A program made the position numbers and the translations under genes. This document shows, piece by piece, positions 44,901-52,119 of a stretch of DNA of 52,119 nucleotides. Within the stretch, counting starts at the first letter, position 1. Each line of letters starts with the position of its first letter. Location: NCBI GenBank assembly GCA_026391775.1, contig JAPLDK010000063.1, forward strand, positions 1-52,119, given 5' to 3'. The notes beneath the pieces were generated by a model that did no database searches, was not told the origin of the DNA, and was given only the letters and a program-made list of their open reading frames with translations. The DNA comes from Bacteroidota bacterium. GTDB taxonomy: Bacteria; Bacteroidota; Bacteroidia; Bacteroidales; FEN-979.

Positions 44901-47900
44901 CTAGTTAATAAGCAGTTTCCCTACCCTGGTGTTGTTATTGCCGGTCAGGCGTATGAAATATACCCCTTTTGAAAGCCCTCTGAGGTCGATAATTTCCTTC
45001 ATTGACTGCTTACTTTCGGGAATTCTTTTCACAAATACTTCTATGCCATCACCGGAAATCACGCTTAGATCCTGGGCTTCCCTGCATTGCTTGCATTCCA
45101 GAGTGAACAGGCCATGTGAAGGATTCGGATAGATGGAAACACCGTTAAGCTCGAGGATATTGTCTGCAATACCAACCTCTCCCTGCACTGTAATATCAGT
45201 TATGTATAAATTGTTACCATTCCTGTTAAACGACTCGAACATCAGCCTGATATTCGATTTTCCGATATAGTTCTGTAAATCGATTGCATAACAGCTGACC
45301 CCATACGACCCGCTGCACCAGTCGCCGGAACTTTGCGGCACAAAAGCATTATTTGTAGGTGCTGCGGTTACAAATTTCAAAGGTGTGCCATCAGGGCCCA
45401 TTGCCCAGAGCCTGGTCCAGGTCAGTCCACAGTCCTCAGAAATTTTAATTATCAAAGAATCCTTAATGGGATCTCTCTGGGCATAGGCGTGCCGGAATGA
45501 GAGTTCCACCGGTGGATATGAAGGCATCATCAGGGGAGGGCTGATCAGCTGATCACGTTCATTCACAGCAGGATAATTGTAGAAATTCATCCAAACCGCC
45601 CTTGAACCCGGTGTAATTCCGGGGACAGTGATGGTGTCCCAGGTCATATCAATTCCTGGGTTTACAATAGTCCAGTAATGCTGGCCTAATCCACCGCTGA
45701 AATTCTCCACGAAAGGAAGGTTATATCCCCCGTTGATGATATAGGATGTTTTAGTAAGAGAGCTTTGGCCTACGGCATTGGCTGCCGACAGTTTCACATC
45801 GTAGGGTCCCGGGTTGTTAAATACCACCTGGGGGTTTGGATCATAGCTACCGGTGCCATTTACATAAGTAACAGCACCCGGGGTGAATTGCCATGACCAG
45901 GCATAGGGGCAATTCTGGGTCAGATCGGTGAACCTGACTGTGTCGCCAATGCAAAGCGCCTGTTTGTTGGAAGTAAAGTCTACAGAGGGGAGAAGGGTAC
46001 CGCTAACCGTGATATAGTCGGTTTTTGTAATACTGTCATGGGAAAATTCATTCCAGCATTTAAGTTTAACAGAGTATGTGCCTGGTGTGCTATAGGTGAT
46101 ACCGCCGGGATTTTTCAGGTTTGATGTTCCGGGAGTTGCTCCCTGGAAAGTCCAGGCCCAGAAGGTGGGAACTCCGGCAGAAAGATCTGTGAAATTTATT
46201 GAGCAGCCAATAGGAATTGTTGTATGATTGGCCGAAAAATTGGCTGTGACGGGTGCATGATACATGTCGGAACCCCATAATCCTCTTCCGTATGAACTTG
46301 CTTTGATCACATCAGCCGACACGGAATCGTTATCGTAAAATATCTCAAGCTCGGTTATCCTTCCGTTTGATGGCAAGCCATCACTGAAAGAGATCCATCC
46401 GCTGGTAAATGAGTCCCTGTAATAAACCCCGGCATCAGTCCCCACATACAGGCCTTCATCTGCATTTTTGTAATACACAATTGAACTTATGTGTATAGCC
46501 GGCAGGTTCCCCGTAATATTTGTCCAGCTTGTACCTTTTGTTGTTGATTTGTACACTTTAGTGCCTGCCGTCATGTAGAGAGTATTGGGATCCGTTGGAT
46601 GAGTGGCAATAGATGTTGCAGTGACGGCAGCGGGCAAAAAGCCGGTCAGGTTTGTCCAGACAGGGGTTGCATCAAGGCAGTTATCAGATCGGAACAGCTT
46701 ATTGTCGGAACGGGCCGCATATAAAATGTTACTATCGGCGGCTGAATGTTCAAGGACAGCCATGTCGCTACTGTTACTCCCTGCCAGGTTGTTTGAAATT
46801 TTAACGAAACTAATACTGCCAGGAAGAACATTGTTGGCTCTCCATATATTTTTATATCCCACAAACATCCTGCGATGATTGGATTTACTCAGGATGAAGG
46901 GGGTTACCCATGCCCCGCTTTCATTTATCCCGTTCACCCCGTTGCCTGCAATATGTGTTTCACTGCCATTGTTATATTTACGGTATATATCACCATAATA
47001 AACAGTATGGTATGTGTAGGCCGCGTTGGTATAATCAATCGCACATTCCATACCGTCGCCTCCGCCAGTGGCCAGCCAACCGGTAGAGGTATAAGTATAT
47101 GTACCATTATCCTGAAAGCCGTTGATAACCTTCTCTTTAACGGTCTGGGCCACGCCCAGTTTATAGATCTGGCCGATGGTCATAGTTTCTGTAAAGAATG
47201 ACCAGGAAGTTCCTCCGTTTGTTGTTGCAAAAAGGCCTCCGTCATTGCAGGCGTACAGGTTGCCGTTTACAGGGGAAAAGATCAGGAAATGACAGTCAGC
47301 ATGAACCGCGGGGACACTGCATCCGCCGTACCAATGGGAATTTATTGTCCAGGTTGTTCCTCCGTTTGTGGATCTCCAGACGTCAACACCACCAACATAT
47401 ACCATTTCTGCATTTGTCGGATTTACGGCAAGGGCCAGGTCATACCAGCCCTGGCCTCCGGTACCGGAACCGTCACAGGACCAGTCAAGGATGTTAGGAG
47501 ATGTTGAACGGGTTGTGAAGTCTACACCGGCATTGACAGACCGGTACAGCCCCTGAAACCCGCTGGACCCGTCGGAAGTCACTAAATAAACGTAATTTGG
47601 ATTGGCTGCAGACACAGCCATCACACTACGCTGACCGCTGGGCACGCCTGATGTTATCTGTACAAAGCTTACCCCATTATCAGTGGAACGGTAAAAGCTG
47701 GTACCTGCAATAGCATAGACAATATTCGGGTCACCGGGTTTGAATTTAATATCTTTAAAAATTCCTGTTTTCGATCTAGTCCAGACTGCCCCCCCATTGG
47801 TTGACCTGAACACTCCCCCGCTTGTCGCAGCAAGGATTATCAGTGGATTTGAGGGGTGTTGTATCATATTCCCCACAGTTACATTTTCCATCCCGGACTT

Positions 47901-48560
47901 AGAAGACACCCAGGTGAGGCCGGCATCTGTACTCTTGTAAACACCCATCCCGGGAGCATCGCCAGCATCCCTGTCACCTGTGCCAATGAGAATCGTGTTT
48001 GGATTGGAATAATCAACCATAATGGCAGAAACTCCAAGGGTTGGTAATGTTTCGGTTGTTGTTGCCCAGGTGAGCCCTCCATTAACGGAATACCAGAAAC
48101 CTCCTGAGGGTGCTCCCACATAAAGCTTATTCGGATCTGTAGGATGAAAAGCAATGGTATTTAGGCCAAGGCCTTCATACCCGGCTGGCCCCGGTAAAGG
48201 TATTGTGGATGGGCCAAGAGATATCCAATTTCCGGTCTGGGAAAGTTTGCCGGCGTTGAATGAATTGTATGCTTTCATTGTGGCATCAGGTGCAGGCATG
48301 GAACCGTCAGGATTAATACGGCTCTGCATCATATATTCCCAGCGTTTGAAAACCTTCCAGCCGCAACCTTTTGTAATCTTTCTATCCTTCCAGTACGTGT
48401 TAAAAGCACTCTGTATCTTGAAGAAATTTGCATTCGGGTCCTGCATCATTTCAACCCAGTAAGGATAATTTGCGGTATCAGGATGTACATTCTGAGACAC
48501 CATAGCGGTTGGTTTTCCTAAGGCGCAGCAAAGGATAATAAAAATGAATAGCTTTTTCAT
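44901..48560 (-). CDS. large type IX-secreted protein with sortilin/BNR repeats and two PKD domains
   Basis: 1219 residues. A signal peptide (about 1-20) is followed by a beta-propeller-like region (about 120-760) of repeated sortilin/BNR units: 'KSTDAGLTW', 'RSTNGGAVW', 'RSTNGGTTW' and 'KSTTKGTSW'. Two PKD-like domains follow (about 775-860 and 865-950; 'WAWTFQGATPGTS', 'WSWQFTPG'), then a jelly-roll-like region. A type IX sorting domain closes the protein: 'VSIYPNPSHGLFTLE' and 'SKGVYFIRLTGNNNTRVGKLLIN'. It should cross the outer membrane by T9SS and be surface-bound or released; its ligand is unknown. Its size and domains fit adhesins or hydrolase-like exoproteins. Confidence 0.93.
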   Translation of the reverse strand: MKKLFIFIILCCALGKPTAMVSQNVHPDTANYPYWVEMMQDPNANFFKIQSAFNTYWKDRKITKGCGWKVFKRWEYMMQSRINPDGSMPAPDATMKAYNSFNAGKLSQTGNWISLGPSTIPLPGPAGYEGLGLNTIAFHPTDPNKLYVGAPSGGFWYSVNGGLTWATTTETLPTLGVSAIMVDYSNPNTILIGTGDRDAGDAPGMGVYKSTDAGLTWVSSKSGMENVTVGNMIQHPSNPLIILAATSGGVFRSTNGGAVWTRSKTGIFKDIKFKPGDPNIVYAIAGTSFYRSTDNGVSFVQITSGVPSGQRSVMAVSAANPNYVYLVTSDGSSGFQGLYRSVNAGVDFTTRSTSPNILDWSCDGSGTGGQGWYDLALAVNPTNAEMVYVGGVDVWRSTNGGTTWTINSHWYGGCSVPAVHADCHFLIFSPVNGNLYACNDGGLFATTNGGTSWSFFTETMTIGQIYKLGVAQTVKEKVINGFQDNGTYTYTSTGWLATGGGDGMECAIDYTNAAYTYHTVYYGDIYRKYNNGSETHIAGNGVNGINESGAWVTPFILSKSNHRRMFVGYKNIWRANNVLPGSISFVKISNNLAGSNSSDMAVLEHSAADSNILYAARSDNKLFRSDNCLDATPVWTNLTGFLPAAVTATSIATHPTDPNTLYMTAGTKVYKSTTKGTSWTNITGNLPAIHISSIVYYKNADEGLYVGTDAGVYYRDSFTSGWISFSDGLPSNGRITELEIFYDNDSVSADVIKASSYGRGLWGSDMYHAPVTANFSANHTTIPIGCSINFTDLSAGVPTFWAWTFQGATPGTSNLKNPGGITYSTPGTYSVKLKCWNEFSHDSITKTDYITVSGTLLPSVDFTSNKQALCIGDTVRFTDLTQNCPYAWSWQFTPGAVTYVNGTGSYDPNPQVVFNNPGPYDVKLSAANAVGQSSLTKTSYIINGGYNLPFVENFSGGLGQHYWTIVNPGIDMTWDTITVPGITPGSRAVWMNFYNYPAVNERDQLISPPLMMPSYPPVELSFRHAYAQRDPIKDSLIIKISEDCGLTWTRLWAMGPDGTPLKFVTAAPTNNAFVPQSSGDWCSGSYGVSCYAIDLQNYIGKSNIRLMFESFNRNGNNLYITDITVQGEVGIADNILELNGVSIYPNPSHGLFTLECKQCREAQDLSVISGDGIEVFVKRIPESKQSMKEIIDLRGLSKGVYFIRLTGNNNTRVGKLLIN

Positions 48561-48646
48561 CGGGGGGTTTAGGTTTTTAACATAGCAAAAATATAAAAAA
48601 ACAGCGAAAAAAACATCACGCTATCACGATCATAACGTCATCACGG

Positions 48647-49813
48647 TTAATATGTGTGTTCTCCCGACTCCATTTCGGCTGCATCTATCTTTTTCCGGTT
48701 TATCGACCTCCAGGAATACCAGATATATACCAGGACCAGGGGGATAATCAGGGAAACATAGCTCATTGCCGTCAGGGTGTAATGGCTTGAAGAACTGTTG
48801 TTTATCGTAAGCGAGCTCTGGATATCCCAGGTGGATGGGTAAAATGGTGTATTATTAAAGCCCGCCAGGCAAAATAATGCAAAAACAGTAAGGATAGTCC
48901 CGGGCCCGGCCAGCCAAATCCCTTTGGATCCGTTTTTTAAAAAGTCAAACAATGGAAATCCTATCCCGGTCAGCACAGCAATTATGCCTCCTGCCAGGCA
49001 TACTGTCACCAGGGGCATATCCATAAGGTTGCGAAAATATTTATATGGCTCCCATCCAATCGTATTACCCTGAATATTGTTTACCCCCAGGCCGGGCATA
49101 ACCATCAGCGCGATCAGCCAGGCAAGAAAGAAAACCAGGAAGGGAACTGAATTTGCCAGCAGCTGCTTCCGTAAGCGCCTATGAATATCTTCGTCGGATA
49201 CGGAATTTGCAATATAGAGAACACCCAGAACCCTTGACAGGAAAAGCACTGCCAGCCCAAGGGCAACATTTCTCCAATTGAGAACTGCTTCAAGGCCATA
49301 AGCCGGCCCTTCCCACCTGGATATTGCCGGGTCGGCAAGATTTACCAGGTTCAACTTGTTGACCGAAAACAGGGATCCGGTGAAAAATGTTGATACTGCC
49401 GCACCTAAAAGCAGAGTTCCCAAAGCACCGTTGATGAACAGGAATATTTCGTAAGTACGTGGTCCGAGTAAATTGTTTGGCTTGCTCCTGTATTCATAGG
49501 CAACAGCCTGAAGGATAAAGGGAAACAAAATGCCCATCCAAACCCAGTATGCACCACCGAAACTTGTGGAGTAGAACAATGGGAAAGAGGCAAAAAAGGC
49601 ACCCCCGAAAGTGACGAGGGTGGTAAAAGTAAATTCCCACTTCCTGCCCAGGGCATTCACAATCATTTTTCTCTGGCGTTCTGTTTTACCGAGTGTATAA
49701 ATCATTGTTTGTCCACCCTGGACAAACATCAGAAATACAAGAACGCCACCCAGGAGGGAGATAATGATCCACCAGTAGGACTGCAGCGCTCCTAATGACA
49801 ATGTTTCAAACAT
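48647..49813 (-). CDS. cydB: cytochrome bd quinol oxidase subunit II
   Basis: 388 residues with about nine membrane helices, starting 'FETLSLGALQSYWWIIISLLG'. The family pattern 'FFASFPLFYSTSFGGAYWVWM' and 'QAVAYEYRSKPNNL' are visible. It is the partner of CydA in the oxygen reductase. Start and cydA stop share one base (TGATG at 49811-49815), so the genes are coupled. Confidence 0.95.
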   Translation of the reverse strand: MFETLSLGALQSYWWIIISLLGGVLVFLMFVQGGQTMIYTLGKTERQRKMIVNALGRKWEFTFTTLVTFGGAFFASFPLFYSTSFGGAYWVWMGILFPFILQAVAYEYRSKPNNLLGPRTYEIFLFINGALGTLLLGAAVSTFFTGSLFSVNKLNLVNLADPAISRWEGPAYGLEAVLNWRNVALGLAVLFLSRVLGVLYIANSVSDEDIHRRLRKQLLANSVPFLVFFLAWLIALMVMPGLGVNNIQGNTIGWEPYKYFRNLMDMPLVTVCLAGGIIAVLTGIGFPLFDFLKNGSKGIWLAGPGTILTVFALFCLAGFNNTPFYPSTWDIQSSLTINNSSSSHYTLTAMSYVSLIIPLVLVYIWYSWRSINRKKIDAAEMESGEHTY

Positions 49814-51390
49814 CAGTGTGCCCCTCCATTTTTAGGTCCGAGTTTAATCTGTTTAACCATGATCATGACTTCGGCAATCAGCAGAACTGTAAAGACTATA
49901 GCGAACAGCCAGAAAGTGAGCTGAACGGATGATGAACCGATTTTTGAAACTCCGGCCGAAACCGGCAACAGGTCCTGAATGACCCAGGGTTGTCGCCCGA
50001 CCTCGGCAACTATCCATCCTGCCTGGCTTGCCAGGTAGGCCACCGGTATTGTCCAGAGTGTGCACCGCAGAAGCCAGCGTTGTATTTCAATCCGGTCGTT
50101 ATGCAGATAGAACAATAATACGATCAGCAGAATTATGAAATACAAGCCGCTGTATACCATAAAATGAAAGGCATAATAAATCAGCGGAACAGAAGGTATT
50201 ACAGCCTTGGATGATTCAAGGTAACCATAACCGAAGTATGGGAAATTAGCCTGAAGGGTTTTCCCTGCCTCGGAAGCTTTCAGGCTGTCTTTAACGGAAA
50301 CTGCCTGGCGGTAAGCTCCGAATGCAGCAATAGCCAGGCGTCCCCGGGCTATTTTCTCATCAATTGAGATAGCGGCAGATAATTCCTGCTTTGGCACAGC
50401 GTTATATTGCGGATTAAATCCGCCCCTGAGGATATCCTCAATACCCGGGACGAAAGCATCGGGATTCCGGTACCCCAGGAATGACAATAGTTTTGGAAAC
50501 TCAATTCTGAACAGGAATGGATCTTTGCCGTCACCCGCTATTTTTGCAGGAGTAAGGACACCAAAAGCAACCAGCCCGGCACCATAGCTGCCTTTATATA
50601 AACCTTCCATTGCGGCAAGTTTCATCGGCTGTTTCTGGCTGACCTGGTAAGCCGATCCGTCTCCTGTGAAGGCAGTTCCAAGGGCAGCTGCCAGCCCAAA
50701 AATAGCTGCAATCATCATACTGCGTTTTGCAAGCAGATGTTCCCTATTCTTCAACAGGTACCAGGCACTTATCCCGAGAACGAAAAAGGAAGCGAGAATA
50801 AAGCTGGAGGTTACAGTATGGAAGAATTTATTAATCGCAACAGGAGAGAGCAGTATGTCCCAGAAATTCTGCATCTCATTCCTGGCAGTGTCAGGATTGA
50901 ATTTCATGCCGGTAGGATATTGCATCCAGGCATTCGCAACTAAAATCCATAATGCTGAAAGATTTGCACCTATCGCTGTAAGCCAGGATGCTGCAAGGTG
51001 GAATTTCCTGCTGACTTTGTCCCAGCCAAAAAACATAACGGCAATAAAGGTGGATTCAAGAAAAAATGCCATTATGCCTTCAATGGCAAGGGGCGCTCCG
51101 AAAATGTCGCCGACAAACCAGGAATAATTGGACCAGTTGGTTCCAAACTCGAACTCCAGGATGATGCCCGTTGCAACCCCTATTGCGAAATTTATCCCGA
51201 ACAAGGTCATCCAGAATTTGGTCATCCGTTTCCATTCCTCATTGCCGGTTCTGACGTAAACTGATTCCATGATGGCAATAATGAATGATAATCCAAGGGT
51301 AAGGGGTACGAAAAGCCAGTGGTACATGGCCGTGAGAGCGAACTGTGCACGGGACCAGTCAACCAGGCTGTAATCAATATTTACAGGCAT
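49813..51390 (-). CDS. cydA: cytochrome bd quinol oxidase subunit I
   Basis: 525 residues. The N-terminal 'SRAQFALTAMYHWLFVPLTLGLS' carries the heme histidine (about residue 24). 'FGAPLAIEGIMAFFLES' and 'GDGSAYQVSQKQPMKLAAMEG' flank the quinol site, and 'GRQPWVIQDLLP' is diagnostic of CydA. It reduces O2 to water with high affinity using menaquinol, fitting a microaerobic or oxygen-tolerant anaerobe. A TACTTTTG -7-like element (51413-51420) lies 23-30 bp before the ATG. Confidence 0.97.
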   Translation of the reverse strand: MPVNIDYSLVDWSRAQFALTAMYHWLFVPLTLGLSFIIAIMESVYVRTGNEEWKRMTKFWMTLFGINFAIGVATGIILEFEFGTNWSNYSWFVGDIFGAPLAIEGIMAFFLESTFIAVMFFGWDKVSRKFHLAASWLTAIGANLSALWILVANAWMQYPTGMKFNPDTARNEMQNFWDILLSPVAINKFFHTVTSSFILASFFVLGISAWYLLKNREHLLAKRSMMIAAIFGLAAALGTAFTGDGSAYQVSQKQPMKLAAMEGLYKGSYGAGLVAFGVLTPAKIAGDGKDPFLFRIEFPKLLSFLGYRNPDAFVPGIEDILRGGFNPQYNAVPKQELSAAISIDEKIARGRLAIAAFGAYRQAVSVKDSLKASEAGKTLQANFPYFGYGYLESSKAVIPSVPLIYYAFHFMVYSGLYFIILLIVLLFYLHNDRIEIQRWLLRCTLWTIPVAYLASQAGWIVAEVGRQPWVIQDLLPVSAGVSKIGSSSVQLTFWLFAIVFTVLLIAEVMIMVKQIKLGPKNGGAH

Positions 51391-51480
51391 CTTCTGAATC
51401 TTTAACGTAAATCAAAAGTACGAAAATTCATCACTTTGTTTATTTTTGCCGTATGATAAACAATGATAAAAATCAGAATT

Positions 51481-51960
51481 ATGAAACGAATTGATATTCT
51501 TTTGGTGGCTGTTTTCACAACAGGAATGATGCTTACATCCTGCGGAGGCGGAACCCAGCCTGCCGCCGAAGAAAAAACTGCTACCGTCGCAATCCCTGCC
51601 GATATTCAGGCAATGATGCCTAAAGGCGAACAGATCTATAAGTCAAAGTGTGTTGTTTGTCACCAGACAACAGGAATGGGTATTGAAAATATATTTCCTC
51701 CATTGGCCAGTTCAGACTATTTACTTTCCGACAAGGTAAGGGCTGTCGCGCAAACACTCAACGGTTCCAAGATAGAAATGATCGTAAACGGTAAAAAGTA
51801 TACACAGGAAATGACTCCCCAGGTTGAAACCAAGGAAGATGCCGTGGGTGTAATCAATTACGTACTTAATAATTTCGGTAACAAGGGTGGATATGTTACC
51901 CTTGATGACGTTAAAATTGTTGAGATCAAGCCCCGTACGGCTGCTCCTCCTGTCAGGTAA
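51481..51960 (+). CDS. c-type cytochrome lipoprotein
   Basis: 159 residues from the ATG at 51481; an ATG at 51463 would add six residues before the signal sequence. The signal peptide ends in a lipobox ('MLTSCGGG', Cys at about 21). One heme site 'CVVCHQTTG' is followed by a distal methionine candidate in 'YTQEMTPQ'. The mature protein is thus a small outer- or inner-membrane-anchored monoheme cytochrome, resembling electron carriers near terminal oxidases or reductases. It is divergent from cydAB across a 90-bp gap, and a TATTTTTG element at 51441-51448 could be its -7 box. Confidence 0.92.
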   Translation: MKRIDILLVAVFTTGMMLTSCGGGTQPAAEEKTATVAIPADIQAMMPKGEQIYKSKCVVCHQTTGMGIENIFPPLASSDYLLSDKVRAVAQTLNGSKIEMIVNGKKYTQEMTPQVETKEDAVGVINYVLNNFGNKGGYVTLDDVKIVEIKPRTAAPPVR

Positions 51961-51980
51961 CGCAGTTCAGACCAATAAAA

Positions 51981-52015
51981 AAGAGGGCGGCTCAAAAGGC
52001 TGCCCTCTTCTTTTT
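51981..52015 (+). terminator. rho-independent terminator after the cytochrome gene
   Basis: AAGAGGGCGGC (51981-51991) pairs with GCTGCCCTCTT (51999-52009), one G-U pair, around a short A-rich loop. It is followed by CTTTTT. It lies 21 bp beyond the stop codon. Confidence 0.88.
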
Positions 52016-52029
52016 ACCAACTGATTGAG

Positions 52030-52119
52030 AAGGCCATATCACTGCATCGCGTCTGCGCCCGGCGCTAAGACAGCCCGCCGATCCCGATAAATACATGATA
52101 GTCACGCGCCGGCCAAGGC
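52030..52119. other. GC-rich end of window, no gene seen
   Basis: The last ~80 bp are visibly richer in G and C than the rest (for example GCGCCCGGCGC near 52056). No reading frame, tRNA or terminator is recognised. It may be the edge of a foreign segment, the beginning of a structured RNA, or an assembly artefact at a contig end. Confidence 0.35.

Overview
The window reads as chromosomal DNA of a Bacteroidota member, probably Bacteroidales-like. Markers for this are a type IX secretion C-terminal sorting domain on a 1219-residue exoprotein, a FISUMP-domain protein, ribosomal protein S16 with a long Ala/Pro/Lys tail, a BatA-N/vWA protein, a DUF4159 protein, and several promoters of the TTTG-N17-20-TAnnTTTG type. 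No insertion sequence, prophage or CRISPR array was seen. Family names come from motifs read by eye and from memory; no database was searched.

Layout. 1-7.0 kb: end of a TPR-like protein, a PLP cysteine synthase, a CHASE4-type histidine kinase, a membrane metallophosphoesterase and a fused LeuC-LeuD-type dehydratase. 7.1-7.3 kb: tRNA-Ser(GCT) and tRNA-Pro(TGG) behind a clear Bacteroidota promoter. 7.3-8.4 kb: a small LTPAQ-motif periplasmic protein and YceI. 8.5-21.6 kb: a peptide natural-product locus. 21.7-30.6 kb: BatA-like protein, gdhA, MORN lipoprotein, MarC, C26 amidotransferase, trmN6-rimM-rpsP, rubrerythrin and a DUF2231 protein. 30.7-38.5 kb: dnaE, trxA, DUF58 protein, valS. 38.4-43.4 kb: a five-gene heterodisulfide-reductase-like (Hdr/Qmo-like) membrane electron-transfer operon. 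43.5-52.1 kb: DUF4159 protein, rsmE, the secreted protein, cydAB and a divergent c-type cytochrome lipoprotein.

The most interesting part is 8.5-21.6 kb. A 69-residue double-glycine precursor peptide with four cysteines is followed in one orientation by a radical-SAM/SPASM maturase, a degenerate 'pseudo-rSAM' partner, a MacB/FtsX-type permease, a C39-peptidase ABC exporter and a MacB-type ATPase. Facing this operon are an NtrC-family sigma-54 activator and its histidine kinase. The precursor has a consensus sigma-54 promoter (21470-21485). Upstream of it lie three 17-bp palindromes at an exact 21-bp pitch. The same arrangement occurs upstream of the unknown gene 9294-10178: a weaker sigma-54-like element (10232-10247) and three palindromes of the same family, with the same 54-bp offset and 21-bp pitch. 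A fourth palindrome abuts the activator's start codon. The precursor operon and the unknown gene plus FISUMP operon therefore look like one regulon controlled by the neighbouring two-component system, which may also control itself. The maturase families are known from genome surveys (the 'GG-Bacteroidales' system). The regulatory architecture and the link to the 294-residue protein and the FISUMP protein are what I would treat as new.

Other observations: two 7-bp-period tandem repeats inside conserved genes (valS and the HdrA-like gene), a 36-bp tandem repeat in rpsP, a hairpin in the rpsP leader, and a GC-rich, possibly foreign or artefactual, last ~80 bp.
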